From contig SCMQ01000014.1 in the NCBI GenBank assembly GCA_005503335.1, positions 46,553-110,552 of the forward strand: 64,000 nucleotides of DNA, written 5' to 3'. The stretch is from Comamonadaceae bacterium 2FH (lineage in GTDB: Bacteria > Pseudomonadota > Gammaproteobacteria > Burkholderiales > Burkholderiaceae_C). Under the pieces are notes generated by a model. The model saw only the letters and a list, made by a program, of their open reading frames with translations, was not told the origin of the DNA and did no database searches. Shown here piece after piece: positions 26,110 through 35,146 of this stretch. A program made the position numbers and the translations under genes. Within the stretch, counting starts at the first letter, position 1. Each line of letters opens with the position of its first letter.

Positions 26110-27309
26110 TCACTTGACGGTCCTGAGCTTGGCGATCTCATCGTCGGAGAGCGTGAGCTTCGAGCCGTCGATGTAAGTGCCGGTCCTCATGTAGCCTTTG
26201 CCTTCCTTCAGCGCGGTGCGGCCGACGTAGATGCCCAGCGTGGACTGGTTGTCCTGGGGTCTGAAAACCACCGGTCCGAAGGGTGAATCGAAGTTCAGTC
26301 CCTTGAAGGCAGCGACCAGTTTCTCGGTGTCGACGGAGCCCGCCTTCCGAATGCCGGCTGCGATGGCCTTCATGGTGGCGTAGCCGACGACAGAGTTCAG
26401 GCGCGGGTAGTCGTTGTATTTCTTCTGGTACGCGGTCAGGAAGGCCTGGTGCTGCGGCGTGGAGATCTGCTGGTAGGGGTAACCGGTGACGAGCCAGTCC
26501 TCGGGTGCGTCGTCCTTGAGCGGGTCGAGGTACTCAGGCTCGCCCGTCAGCAGACTGACCACCAGGCGGTTCTTGAACAGGCCTCGCGTCTTGCCCTCGC
26601 GAGCGAACTTCGTGAGATCGGCGCCGAACAGGACGTTGAATATCGCATCGGGCCTGGCATCCTCCAGCGCCTGGACAACGGCACCCGCGTCCAGTTTGCC
26701 AAACGGCGGCGCCTGCTCGGCCACGAACTCGACGTCGGGTTGGGCCTTCTTCAGCGCGGCTTTGAAGGTGGAGGCGGCCGCCTGTCCATATTCGTAGTTC
26801 GGGTAAACCAAGGCCCAGCGCTTCTTCTTCGACCTGGCCGCTTCGTCGACGACGGAGGCGGCCAGAGCGTGCGTTCCCGAGCGAAGCCGGTAGGTGTAGC
26901 GGTTGCCGCTTTCCCAGACGACCTTGTCGCTCAACGGGCCGGAGGCGAGAAAGAAGACCTTGCGCTGGTTCGCGAAGTCTGCCACCGCCAGCCCGACGTT
27001 CGACAGCGTCACGCCCGCAAGAACGTCAACCCGCTCCCGAGAAAGGAGTTCCTCGGCCACGCGCACCGCGTCGCCGGCATTGGCGTTGTCGTCCCTGAAG
27101 ATGGTCTCGACCTTGCGCCCAAGCAGTCCGCCACTGCCGTTGATTTCGTCCTGGGCGAGCTCCCACCCCTTGCGATAGGGCCCCATCAGGGCCGGCAGTG
27201 CCTTGTAACTGTTGATCTCGCCGATCTTGATCGGCTGTGCGTGGGACGGACTGGCCAATGCGGCCCAAAGCGTGGCCAGCAAAGCGGTGATTCTCAGAAC
27301 GCGTTTCAT
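26110..27309 (-). CDS. Periplasmic ligand-binding protein of a Liv-type ABC transporter
   Basis: 399 residues with a signal peptide ('VLRITALLATLWAALASPSHA') and a mature protein starting 'QPIKIGEINSYKALPAL', type I periplasmic binding fold. AGGAG precedes the ATG at 27309. It is the first gene of the Rieske operon and has no permease or ATPase next to it. It is strikingly similar along its whole length to the binding protein at 37385-38599 (shared blocks 'IKIGEINSYKA', 'GDAVRVAEEL', 'KKKRWALVYPNYEYGQ', 'VSLLTGEPEYLDPLK'), so it probably uses that transporter's membrane parts for a related ligand. Confidence 0.88.
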   Translation of the reverse strand: MKRVLRITALLATLWAALASPSHAQPIKIGEINSYKALPALMGPYRKGWELAQDEINGSGGLLGRKVETIFRDDNANAGDAVRVAEELLSRERVDVLAGVTLSNVGLAVADFANQRKVFFLASGPLSDKVVWESGNRYTYRLRSGTHALAASVVDEAARSKKKRWALVYPNYEYGQAAASTFKAALKKAQPDVEFVAEQAPPFGKLDAGAVVQALEDARPDAIFNVLFGADLTKFAREGKTRGLFKNRLVVSLLTGEPEYLDPLKDDAPEDWLVTGYPYQQISTPQHQAFLTAYQKKYNDYPRLNSVVGYATMKAIAAGIRKAGSVDTEKLVAAFKGLNFDSPFGPVVFRPQDNQSTLGIYVGRTALKEGKGYMRTGTYIDGSKLTLSDDEIAKLRTVK

Positions 27310-27396
27310 TCGTGCACTCCTTGTCAGGAAGGTGTTGTCGCAAACAAGCCTCTCGGCGAGCATCCGGTACATGATATGTTTGGTGTATTTCCTTTA

Positions 27397-27420
27397 TTTA
27401 TGTAGAAGATACTCCATAAA
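27397..27420. promoter_or_regulatory. 24-base imperfect palindrome, candidate TetR operator
   Basis: TTTATGTAG (27397-27405), a six-base spacer, then CTCCATAAA (27412-27420): eight of nine arm positions pair. It lies in the AT-rich gap between the divergent binding-protein operon (minus) and the TetR gene (plus). The ATGTAG half matches half-sites of the large inverted repeat at 33403-33450, linking control of both modules. Confidence 0.55.
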
Positions 27421-27577
27421 ATGAATCCTGTAAACTGAGGCGGACCCTCTCCGTTTGTGCGGTCGGCGGCCTCTCTATCGAGGGGCGCGATGGTGCGCCC
27501 CTTCCGGACGGGGCTGGGTCTTGGGCCTGCGCGGGATTTCTGACCTGGCTCGCTCCGATGCCAACCGAGGTACTGAT

Positions 27578-28321
27578 ATGCAAACAATGAACGATGGTTC
27601 CGCATCGCTGGAGGGGGCCAAGACACGCGCGCCCGCGGCCAGGAAGGCATCAGCCGCCAAGTCTGTAAGGGCCAATGGTGCGCCGACACGGCCGACCAAG
27701 CGCAGGCGAAGCCCGGAGGAGGTTCAGGCGCGCATCCTCGCTGCAGCCGTTGCGGAGTTCGCGGAGCACAGCTTTTCGGGCGCACGGATCGATCGGATCA
27801 GCAAGCGGGCCAAGACCGTGGACCGGATGCTCTATTACTATTTCGGAAGCAAGGAGCGCCTGTACCAGGCTGTGCTTGAGCACGTATACGCCGAACTGAT
27901 TGCGGCCCAGCGCAGTTTCGACATGGACGAGCGCGATCCGGTCCAGGGCATGCGGCAGCTGATCCGCCATTCATGGGAGCACTATCTCCATCACCCCGAG
28001 CTCGTGCGATTGGTCGTCACCGAGAACCTCTTGCGCGCCAAGTACTTGAAGAAGTCGACCAAGATCAAGGGCACCTTGCTGCCCTTGATCGAGCGCATTC
28101 AGGAAGTTCTTGAGGCGGGCCAGAAGAAGGGGGTCTTCCGGCAGGACGCCGACCCTCAGAGCATGCTGATGACCGTGATGTCGCTCGGCTTCTTCTACGT
28201 GGCCAACCAATACACGACTTCGCGCTGGCTAGATGCCGATCTGATGGAGGCCGGCCGACTCAACGCCTGGGGCGACCACATCTGCGACGTGGTCATGGAC
28301 CATCTGGAGCGAATTCGGTAG
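27578..28321 (+). CDS. TetR/AcrR family regulator (module A)
   Basis: About 247 residues. A basic, Ala-rich N-terminal tail (about 40 residues) precedes the helix-turn-helix 'RILAAAVAEFAEHSFSGARIDRISKRAKTVDRMLYYYFGSKERLY'. The C-terminal half is a ligand-binding TetR domain. The start at 27578 has GAGG eight bases upstream; the frame is open further up. It is divergent from the Rieske operon, with a palindrome between them, so it probably represses that operon until the substrate is present. It is related to the TetR at 31374-32120 (shared 'DRMxYYYFGxKExLY'). Confidence 0.88.
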   Translation: MQTMNDGSASLEGAKTRAPAARKASAAKSVRANGAPTRPTKRRRSPEEVQARILAAAVAEFAEHSFSGARIDRISKRAKTVDRMLYYYFGSKERLYQAVLEHVYAELIAAQRSFDMDERDPVQGMRQLIRHSWEHYLHHPELVRLVVTENLLRAKYLKKSTKIKGTLLPLIERIQEVLEAGQKKGVFRQDADPQSMLMTVMSLGFFYVANQYTTSRWLDADLMEAGRLNAWGDHICDVVMDHLERIR

Positions 28322-28402
28322 GCGCCCCCGTGACGCGGCGCATCGCTCGCCATCCGTCGATGCGTATGCAGGCGAGGCCGGAGAGCGTCGCCAGCGGCAG
28401 GC

Positions 28403-29347
28403 TCAGAGTGCCTCGACCAGTTCCGGCACAGCCTGGAACAAATCGGCCTCCAGCCCATAGTCGGCGACGCTGAAGATCGGCGCCTCCGGGTCCTTGTTGA
28501 TCGCCACGATCACCTTGGAATCCTTCATGCCCGCCAGGTGCTGGATCGCCCCGGAGATGCCGCAGGCGATGTAGAGCTGCGGCGCCACGATCTTGCCGGT
28601 CTGGCCGACCTGCAGGTCGTTGGGGGCGTAGCCCGCATCGACCGCCGCGCGGCTCGCGCCGATCGCCGCGCCGAGCTTGTCGGCCAGCGGGGTGATGACT
28701 TCGTTGAACTTCTCGGCCGATCCGAGGGCCCGGCCACCCGAGACCACAATCTTGGCCGCGGTCAGCTCGGGGCGCTCGCTCTTGGCGATCTCGCTGGACA
28801 CGAAGCTGCTCTTGCCGCTGTCGGCGGCTGCGGCAATGGTCTCGATGGCGGCGCTGCCGCCTTGGGCATCCGCGGCGTCGAAGCCGGTGCTGCGCACGGT
28901 GATCAGCTTCTGGGCGTCCAGGCTCTGCACGGTGGCAATCGCGTTGCCGGCGTAGATCGGGCGCTCGAAGGTGTCGGGGGCGACCACCTTGGTGATCTCG
29001 CTGACCTGGGCCAGGTCCAGCTTGGCGGCCACGCGCGGGGCGCAGTTCTTGCCGCCGGCCGTCGCCGGGAACAGGATGTGGCTGTAGGCCGGTGCCAGGG
29101 CCAGCACCTGGGCGGCGATGTTCTCGGCCAGGCCATGGGCCAGGGCTTCGCCGTCGGCGTGAATCACCTTGGCGACGCCGGCTATTCTTGCGGCGGCTTG
29201 GGCGGCGGAGCCTGCGTTGTGGCCTGCCACCAGCACATGGACCTCGCCGCCGCCCAGCTTGGCGATTTCTGCCGCGGCGGTGACGGTGTTGAGCGTGGCG
29301 CCCTTGATGGAGGCGTTGTCGTGTTCGGCAATGACGAGTGCGGTCAT
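28403..29347 (-). CDS. etfA: Electron transfer flavoprotein alpha subunit
   Basis: FAD-carrying subunit of ETF, which takes electrons from acyl-CoA dehydrogenases to the quinone pool. 314 residues. The C-terminal FAD domain has '[15 protein letters not shown]' (about residue 200) and '[28 protein letters not shown]' (about 252). It is the last gene of the minus-strand operon that starts with ferredoxin at 33324. Its presence suggests an acyl-CoA dehydrogenase step, for example glutaryl-CoA oxidation, but no such dehydrogenase is in the window. Confidence 0.95.
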   Translation of the reverse strand: MTALVIAEHDNASIKGATLNTVTAAAEIAKLGGGEVHVLVAGHNAGSAAQAAARIAGVAKVIHADGEALAHGLAENIAAQVLALAPAYSHILFPATAGGKNCAPRVAAKLDLAQVSEITKVVAPDTFERPIYAGNAIATVQSLDAQKLITVRSTGFDAADAQGGSAAIETIAAAADSGKSSFVSSEIAKSERPELTAAKIVVSGGRALGSAEKFNEVITPLADKLGAAIGASRAAVDAGYAPNDLQVGQTGKIVAPQLYIACGISGAIQHLAGMKDSKVIVAINKDPEAPIFSVADYGLEADLFQAVPELVEAL

Positions 29348-29369
29348 GGTGTTTCTCCTGTTCCTTGCC

Positions 29370-30119
29370 TCAGATGACCTTGGCTTCGTTCTTGAGCTTG
29401 TCGACCAGGGTGGCGACGTCGGGCACCTTGATGCCGGCGCCGCGCTTGGGCGGCTCGGCGACCTTGAGGGTCTTCAGGCGCGGGGTCACATCGACGCCGA
29501 GCTCTTCCGGTTTGACGTTGTCCAGCGGCTTCTTCTTGGCCTTCATGATGTTGGGCAGGGTCACGTAGCGCGGCTCGTTCAGGCGCAGGTCGGTGGTGAC
29601 CACGGCCGGCAGGGACAGGGACAGGGTTTCCAGGCCGCCGTCGATCTCGCGCGTGACGCTGAGCTTGTCGCCCGCCACTTCGACCTTGGAGGCGAAGGTG
29701 GCCTGGGGCAGGTCGGCGAGAGCCGCCAGCATCTGGCCGGTCTGGTTGGCGTCGTCGTCTATGGCCTGCTTGCCCAGGATCACCAGGCCGGGTTTTTCCT
29801 TCTCGACCAGGGCCGCCAGCAGCTTGGCCACGGCCAGGGGCTGCAGTTCCTCACTGGTCTCGACCAGGATGGCGCGGTCGGCGCCGATGGCCATGGCGGT
29901 GCGCAGGGTTTCCTGGCACTGGGCCACGCCGCAGGAGACGGCGATGACTTCGGTGGCCACGCCTTTTTCTTTGAGGCGCACGGCCTCCTCGACGGCAATC
30001 TCGTCGAAGGGGTTCATGCTCATCTTGACGTTGGCCAGGTCGACGCCGCTGCCGTCGGACTTGACGCGCACCTTGACGTTGTAGTCGACCACGCGTTTGA
30101 CGGGGACGAGGATTTTCAT
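29370..30119 (-). CDS. etfB: Electron transfer flavoprotein beta subunit
   Basis: 249 residues beginning '[51 protein letters not shown]', the standard EtfB N-terminus, with '[53 protein letters not shown]' features of the AMP-binding domain and the recognition-loop region near '[18 protein letters not shown]' (about 190-210). It forms a heterodimer with the adjacent EtfA. Ordinary in sequence; interesting mainly for its place behind an enamidase gene. Confidence 0.95.
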   Translation of the reverse strand: MKILVPVKRVVDYNVKVRVKSDGSGVDLANVKMSMNPFDEIAVEEAVRLKEKGVATEVIAVSCGVAQCQETLRTAMAIGADRAILVETSEELQPLAVAKLLAALVEKEKPGLVILGKQAIDDDANQTGQMLAALADLPQATFASKVEVAGDKLSVTREIDGGLETLSLSLPAVVTTDLRLNEPRYVTLPNIMKAKKKPLDNVKPEELGVDVTPRLKTLKVAEPPKRGAGIKVPDVATLVDKLKNEAKVI

Positions 30120-30159
30120 CTTGGGTTCCTTATAGAAAACAGCTGCGAGCCAAATGCGC

Positions 30160-31356
30160 TCAATGCGCCGTCTGCACCACCGGAACTTCGGTGGCTGGCG
30201 GCGTGTTGCGGCTGCGTCCGCAGCGCACGATGCCGTCGATCACCACCATGCCCACGCCAGGGATATCGCCAAGCTGCACGCTGGACAGCAGGTCCTTGCC
30301 GGCCGAGTGCTGGGCGCGGTCCATGAAGACGAAGTCCGCGGCGCGCCCGGCCTCGACCAGGCCGCAATTGAGTCCGCGCATGCGAGCGGTGTTGCCGGTG
30401 GCGAAGCAGAACACCAGCTCGGCCGGCAGGCCGCCCAGGCTCGACAGCAGCGCGATCATGCGCAGGATGCCCAAGGGCTGCACGCCCGACCCGGCGGGCC
30501 CATCGGTGCCAAGGATCACGCGGTGCGGGCATTTGAGCTGTATCGCCGCCTGGGCTGCGGCGATCGCCACCTTCTCGTTGCCGTTGTGCACGATCTCGAT
30601 GCCGCGCGTGGACTTCTCGCACAGCTCGCAGACATGGGCCTCGGGCAGGGCGGTATGGCCGCCGTTGATGTGGCCGATGATGTCGGCATCCGCCTCCAGC
30701 ACCACATCCTTGTCGATCAGGCCGGAGCCCGGAATCGAGGGGCCTCCGGTGTGGATGGTGCTCTGTATGCCGTACTTGCGTGCCCAGGCCACCATGCGCT
30801 GCGCCTCCTCGCCGGCCTTCACCGAGCCGAGGCCGACCTCGCCCAGCAGCTTGACGCCGGCCTCGGCCAGGTCCTTGAAGTCCTGCTCGGTCATGCCCTT
30901 CTCGATGACGGGCGCGCCGGCCAGCACCTTCACGCCGCCGGGGCGGAAGTTGTCGAAGGCGCGCTGCGCCGTGATGGCCAGGGCCTTGAGGCCGACGATG
31001 TCCTTGGGGCGCCCGGGCAGATGCACCTCGCCGGCGGAGATCATGGTGGTCACGCCGCCGTGCATGGTCGAGTCGATCCAGCCGATCTGGCCCTGACGGG
31101 GCGTCCAGTCGCCGAACACCGGATGCACGTGGCTGTCGATCAGTCCGGGACTGACGCAGGTCTTGCGCGCGTCGATCAGGACATCGGGCTCGGCGGTGTC
31201 GCAGTCGGCTTCCTTGCCGACGGCCACGATCAGGCCGTCACGGGCGACGATGGTGTCGGCGTCCAGGATGGGCCGGTCGATGTCGCCCGACAGCAGCAGG
31301 CCGATGTTCCTGATGACCAGCTTGCCGGGTTTTTCCGAGATTGCTGCGTCAGCCAT
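30160..31356 (-). CDS. ena: Enamidase-like amidohydrolase
   Basis: 398 residues of the amidohydrolase superfamily with the metal motif H-x-H at residues 76-78 in '[10 protein letters not shown]'. From memory, Eubacterium barkeri enamidase shares the unusual blocks '[22 protein letters not shown]', '[20 protein letters not shown]', '[10 protein letters not shown]', 'IIGHINGG' and '[15 protein letters not shown]'. That enzyme hydrolyses 1,4,5,6-tetrahydro-6-oxonicotinate to 2-formylglutarate and ammonium, opening the ring. AAGGAG lies seven bases before the ATG at 31356. Its operon also carries a 7Fe ferredoxin and reductase; the probable preceding enzyme, 6-hydroxynicotinate reductase, is divergent at 33498. 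Confidence 0.85.
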   Translation of the reverse strand: MADAAISEKPGKLVIRNIGLLLSGDIDRPILDADTIVARDGLIVAVGKEADCDTAEPDVLIDARKTCVSPGLIDSHVHPVFGDWTPRQGQIGWIDSTMHGGVTTMISAGEVHLPGRPKDIVGLKALAITAQRAFDNFRPGGVKVLAGAPVIEKGMTEQDFKDLAEAGVKLLGEVGLGSVKAGEEAQRMVAWARKYGIQSTIHTGGPSIPGSGLIDKDVVLEADADIIGHINGGHTALPEAHVCELCEKSTRGIEIVHNGNEKVAIAAAQAAIQLKCPHRVILGTDGPAGSGVQPLGILRMIALLSSLGGLPAELVFCFATGNTARMRGLNCGLVEAGRAADFVFMDRAQHSAGKDLLSSVQLGDIPGVGMVVIDGIVRCGRSRNTPPATEVPVVQTAH

Positions 31357-31373
31357 GGGTTTCTCCTTCAATG

Positions 31374-32120
31374 CTAGGTGGCTTGGGGGGAGGCCCCTGG
31401 CGCGGATGGCGCGTCGAGGCCTTGCAAGGCTTCAATGGAATGGGATGCGACCGTGCGCAGCACGGCGTCGGTGACGAAGGCCTCCCAGTGCGCGGTCGCC
31501 TCGGGCGCGTCGAGGTTCTCGCCGAGGAAGGCGGAGAGGGTGAAGCGGTTGGACTGGTAGAAGTAGCCGAGCGCGGCGATCATCAGGTACAGGTCGCGCG
31601 CCGACAGGTCGTTTCGGAACATGCCCTGGGCCGCCCCGCTCTTGAGCAGCTGCTCGATGACGCCGATGGCCGGAGACGAATACTCGCGCGCGCGCAGCGA
31701 CTTGCCGATGTGCTTGCCGCGATGCATGTTTTCAGTGTTGAGCAGCGCCACGAACTCCGGGTTCTTCCGGTAGTAGTTCAGGATAAAGCGGACCACGGCC
31801 TGCAGCGATGCGACGGGCTGCTCCAAGTTCAGTTCGAGTGCGGACTCTGCGTCGTTGAAGCGGCGGTAGATCTCTTCCAGCGCGGCGAGGTACAAGCCCT
31901 CCTTGTTGCCGAAGTAGTAATAGATCATGCGGTCGTAGGATTTCGCCGCCTTGGAGATCTGCTCGACGCTGCCGCCGTCCAGCCCCTGCTTGGAAAAGAC
32001 CTTGATCGCCGCGCGCAGCAGGCTGTCGCGCGTGGCCTGCGCCGCCAGTTCCCTCACGCCCGGCTTGCGGGCCGTTCCGGACCGGCCTGCTGCGGCGCGT
32101 GCAGTGCTTCGTGTGTTCAT
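31374..32120 (-). CDS. TetR/AcrR family regulator (module B)
   Basis: 248 residues. The helix-turn-helix region 'SLLRAAIKVFSKQGLDGGSVEQISKAAKSYDRMIYYYFGNKEGLY' follows a basic N-terminal tail of about 30 residues. The C-terminal domain is the ligand sensor. Unusually it lies inside the operon it probably controls (ferredoxin, reductase, tetR, enamidase, etfBA). It is a paralogue of the TetR at 27578. The inverted repeat at 33403-33450 is a plausible operator for it. Confidence 0.88.
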   Translation of the reverse strand: MNTRSTARAAAGRSGTARKPGVRELAAQATRDSLLRAAIKVFSKQGLDGGSVEQISKAAKSYDRMIYYYFGNKEGLYLAALEEIYRRFNDAESALELNLEQPVASLQAVVRFILNYYRKNPEFVALLNTENMHRGKHIGKSLRAREYSSPAIGVIEQLLKSGAAQGMFRNDLSARDLYLMIAALGYFYQSNRFTLSAFLGENLDAPEATAHWEAFVTDAVLRTVASHSIEALQGLDAPSAPGASPQAT

Positions 32121-32201
32121 GCTTGGGGCCTCCTCTTGAGCGCTTGATTGTCGCCGGTGGGTGCAAAGGGCCTGTGAGCGCGCCTCGCAGTCCCGCAGCG
32201 T

Positions 32202-32975
32202 TCATTGCTCCGCGAACGCGCGCTCGATGACGAAGTCGCCCGGCTTCGAGGTGTTGCCTTCGTTGAAGCCCCTGCGTTCCAGCAGGTGCTTGAGGTCGCG
32301 CAGCATGCCGGGGCTGCCGCAGATCATCACGCGGTCCTCTGCCGGGTCGAGCTCGGGCACGCCGAGGTCGGCAAACAGCTTGCCGCTTTCGATCAGGTCG
32401 GGAATGCGGCCGGTGTTGCGGAAGTCCTCGCGCGTCACCGTGGGGTAGTAACGCAGCTGGCTGGAGACCATGTCGCCCAGGAACTCGTGCGAGGGCAGGT
32501 GCTCCAGCAGCAGGTCGTGGTAGGCCAGCTCGTCGACGATGCGCACGCCGTGCACCAGGATGACCTGCTCGAACTTCTCGTAGGTGGCGGGGTCGCGCAC
32601 GATGCTCATGAACGGTGCGAGGCCCGTGCCGGTGGCCAGCATGTAAAGCCGCTTGCCGGGAAGAAGGTAGTCGACCACCAGGGTGCCGGTGGGCTTGCGG
32701 CCGACGATCACGGTGTCGCCGACCTGGATGTGCTGCAGGCGCGAGGTCAGCGGGCCGTCGTCGACCTTGATGCTGAGGAACTCCAGATGCTCCTCGTGGT
32801 TGGCGCTCGCGATGCTGTAGGCGCGCAGCAGGGGCTTTTCGCTGACGCGCAGGCCGATCATCGTGAAATGGCCGTTGCTGAACCGCAGCGCGGGATCCCT
32901 CGTGGTCGTGAAGCTGAACAGTCGGTCGGTCCAGTGGTGGACGCTCAGTACGCGTTCTTCAATGAGTGCGCTCAT
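32202..32975 (-). CDS. fpr: Ferredoxin-NADP+ reductase
   Basis: 257 residues of the bacterial Fpr type: FAD-binding 'LLRAYSIASANHEEHLEFLSIKV' (R-x-Y-S motif near residue 51), 'LTSRLQHIQVGDTVIVGRKPTGTL', the NADP pocket 'LYMLATGTGLAPFMSIVRD', and the family C-terminus 'GDFVIERAFAEQ'. It reversibly couples NADPH to ferredoxin. It lies 25 bases after the 7Fe ferredoxin gene, so the two form an NADPH-to-ferredoxin chain that could feed the divergent 6-hydroxynicotinate-reductase-like enzyme. Confidence 0.93.
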   Translation of the reverse strand: MSALIEERVLSVHHWTDRLFSFTTTRDPALRFSNGHFTMIGLRVSEKPLLRAYSIASANHEEHLEFLSIKVDDGPLTSRLQHIQVGDTVIVGRKPTGTLVVDYLLPGKRLYMLATGTGLAPFMSIVRDPATYEKFEQVILVHGVRIVDELAYHDLLLEHLPSHEFLGDMVSSQLRYYPTVTREDFRNTGRIPDLIESGKLFADLGVPELDPAEDRVMICGSPGMLRDLKHLLERRGFNEGNTSKPGDFVIERAFAEQ

Positions 32976-33000
32976 GCTGGGACTCCTGTGGGTGGTGTGG

Positions 33001-33324
33001 TCAAGCCTGGGTCTGCGCGAGCTTGCCGCTCACGTCCTTCCAGCGCTCGGCGTCGGGAAGCGGCTCCTTGCGCTTCGTGATGGACGGCCACTGCTTGGAC
33101 AGTCGCTGGTTGATTTCGACGAAGGACTGCAGCCCGCCCGGCGTGTCCTCCTCGGCGTAGATGGCATTGACCGGGCATTCCGGAATGCACACCGCGCAGT
33201 CGATGCACTCGTCGGGGTCGATGACCAGGAACTCTGGTCCCTCGCGAAAACAGTCCACCGGGCATACGTCGACGCAGTCCGTGTACTTGCACCGGATGCA
33301 GCTGTCAGTCACCACATGGGTCAT
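33001..33324 (-). CDS. fdxA: Seven-iron ferredoxin FdxA
   Basis: 107 residues, full length. The N-terminal Cys cluster '[20 protein letters not shown]' and the second cluster '[17 protein letters not shown]' match the [3Fe-4S][4Fe-4S] ferredoxins of proteobacteria. The C-terminal extension '[17 protein letters not shown]' is also typical. It is the first gene of the minus operon leading to the enamidase. In E. barkeri the 6-hydroxynicotinate reductase uses reduced ferredoxin, which gives this gene an obvious role here. Confidence 0.93.
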   Translation of the reverse strand: MTHVVTDSCIRCKYTDCVDVCPVDCFREGPEFLVIDPDECIDCAVCIPECPVNAIYAEEDTPGGLQSFVEINQRLSKQWPSITKRKEPLPDAERWKDVSGKLAQTQA

Positions 33325-33402
33325 ATTGGTCTCCTTTGTCTTGCCAGTCAGGCCTTAGGGGAAAAACTCGTTGCCTTCTTTCAGAAGTTGCACTACATTA
33401 TT

Positions 33403-33450
33403 TTTCATGTAGCATTCGCAACACGTTGGTTAAGCGAATACTACATGAAA
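33403..33450. promoter_or_regulatory. Near-perfect 17-base inverted repeat in the divergent fdxA / reductase promoter
   Basis: TTTCATGTAGCATTCGC (33403-33419) and GCGAATACTACATGAAA (33434-33450) are reverse complements at 16 of 17 positions, with a 14-base centre. A further CTACAT at 33393-33398 pairs with ATGTAG at 33407-33412. The element lies in the AT-rich gap between the divergent operons and overlaps where both promoters must be, for example TTGCAC (33388) with TAGCAT (33410). It is most likely the operator of one of the two TetR proteins. Confidence 0.7.
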
Positions 33451-33497
33451 GTATCGGGGGCAACAAGGGTGAGTGCTCCGACATGAAAGGTTCTTCG

Positions 33498-35138
33498 ATG
33501 ACTGAACACACCAAGACCGATGGCTTGCCGGGCATGGACGAGCCGCCGCTGCCGCAGGTGCTGGAGCGGGCGCGCCTGCGCAACGAGCGCATGGCCGGCG
33601 ACAAGGTCGAATGCAACGCCTGTCCTGTGCTGTGCCAGATCGGTCCCGGGCGCACCGGCGCCTGCGACCGCTATGCCAATCACGGCGGCGTCCTGGTGCG
33701 GGTCGACCCCGTGGTGCTGCTGCGCAAGACGCTGGCCGGCGGCGACGGACGGCTGGTGCCTTTCGAGGGGCGGGCGGCTTTGCCGGCGCCAGGCGAGGCG
33801 GATGGCGCGGCGGCACACGAGGATGCGCAGGCCGTCGCCGACTGGAGCGGCGACCTGCTGCTGGCCGACGAGGTCTTCGTGACCGGCGTGGGATCGTCGA
33901 CGACCTATCCGGACTACAAGCCCGCCCCCTTCATCGTGGGCTCCAAGGTCGACGGCGTCGACATGGTGACGGTGGTCACCGAGGGCATCTTCAGCTACTG
34001 CAGCTTCAAGGTGAAGATCGACACCGACCGCTACCTCGGCCCCGAGCAGGCCAATGTGCGCAGCAAGGGCGAGGTCGTGGGCCATGTCACCACGGCCGAA
34101 TACGGGTCCCAGATGCTGTCCCTGGGCGGTGTGCATCACCTAACCGGCGGCAGCAAGAAGGAGGGGCGGATCACGGTCGAGATGATGGAGGCGCTGGGCA
34201 ACAAGCGGGCGGTGGAGCTGACCATAGACGGCGGGGCGCAGCTTGTGATCCAGGCGGGTCGCCCGCCCATCGTCAACGGGGTCGAGGAGCAGCGCATGCG
34301 CGTGGGCTGCGGGTCCGCCACGGTGGGGATCTTCGCCAAGCAGTTGTTCGGCCGCGTGGACGAGGTGGTCGTGGTCGACGACCACATCACCGGCGTGCTG
34401 ACCCCCCACCAGGCCGGCCGCTGCCTGGACATGCGCCCTTCGGGCATCATGATGAGGGGGCGCAAGTCGACGCCCGGGCGCTACTTCCAGGTGGCGAATC
34501 CCGGTACGGGATGGGGCGGTACCGACATCGCCGATCCCCTGTCGATCATCGAGGGCTGGGAGCCCGAGGTCGCCTGGCCGGGGCTGCGCCTGCTGATGAC
34601 GTCGACCACCGGCGAACACGCAGCCTGGTACGTGCTCGATGAAACGCTGACGCCGCGCGAGCAGGAGATGCCCGCCGACGTGCGCGCCGTGGTGGACCGC
34701 ATCGGCGAGAACTGCGAGCCCTCGCTGACCACAGTGCTGTTCCTCGGCGGCGCGGGCGGTAGTCTGCGGGCGGGGGTGACGGAGAACCCCGTGCTGCTCA
34801 CCCGGTCCATCAAGCAGGCGCTGGTCAACGTGACCTGCGGAGGGGCGCCGGCCTATGTGTGGCCGGGAGGCGGCATCACCGTGATGGTCGACGTGATGCG
34901 CATGCCCGACAACAGTTTCGGCACCGTGCCCACGCCAGCCATCGTGGCGCCGATCGAGTTCAGCATGCGGCGCGAGGACTACCGCGCACTGGGTGGACAC
35001 ATGGAGCAGGTGCGCACGCTGGAGGAGGTGCTGCGCCGTGGGGCCTGGCACAACGACGGTGCGCCGACCGCGCGTCGCTGGACGGGGATCGCCGCCGCGA
35101 ACCCCTGGCCGCTGGGCCGGCCGCCGCTGCTGGGATGA
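33498..35138 (+). CDS. hnr: 6-hydroxynicotinate reductase-like iron-sulfur protein
   Basis: 546 residues. Near the N-terminus four cysteines (39, 42, 46, 56) in 'VECNACPVLCQIGPGRTGACDRY' could hold a [4Fe-4S] cluster. The rest ('GVGSSTTYPDYKPAPFIVG', 'VTEGIFSYCSFKVKIDTDR', 'ANPGTGWGGTDIADP') matches, from memory, proteins annotated as 6-hydroxynicotinate reductase, which reduce 6-hydroxynicotinate to 1,4,5,6-tetrahydro-6-oxonicotinate with ferredoxin. Start 33498 has AAAGG seven bases upstream; an ATG at 33483 is an alternative. A 'GSAT' tetrapeptide near residue 275 recalls ApbE flavinylation sites. It heads the plus-strand operon running to the tctC-type gene; an enamidase-like gene on the opposite strand supports the assignment. 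Confidence 0.78.
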   Translation: MTEHTKTDGLPGMDEPPLPQVLERARLRNERMAGDKVECNACPVLCQIGPGRTGACDRYANHGGVLVRVDPVVLLRKTLAGGDGRLVPFEGRAALPAPGEADGAAAHEDAQAVADWSGDLLLADEVFVTGVGSSTTYPDYKPAPFIVGSKVDGVDMVTVVTEGIFSYCSFKVKIDTDRYLGPEQANVRSKGEVVGHVTTAEYGSQMLSLGGVHHLTGGSKKEGRITVEMMEALGNKRAVELTIDGGAQLVIQAGRPPIVNGVEEQRMRVGCGSATVGIFAKQLFGRVDEVVVVDDHITGVLTPHQAGRCLDMRPSGIMMRGRKSTPGRYFQVANPGTGWGGTDIADPLSIIEGWEPEVAWPGLRLLMTSTTGEHAAWYVLDETLTPREQEMPADVRAVVDRIGENCEPSLTTVLFLGGAGGSLRAGVTENPVLLTRSIKQALVNVTCGGAPAYVWPGGGITVMVDVMRMPDNSFGTVPTPAIVAPIEFSMRREDYRALGGHMEQVRTLEEVLRRGAWHNDGAPTARRWTGIAAANPWPLGRPPLLG

Positions 35139-35146
35139 GGTGCATC

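Noticed and set aside
30160..31356. Dihydroorotase or imidazolonepropionase for the amidohydrolase
   Set aside because: The blocks around '[11 protein letters not shown]' and the C-terminal 'SRNTPPA' agree with enamidase and not with those enzymes.
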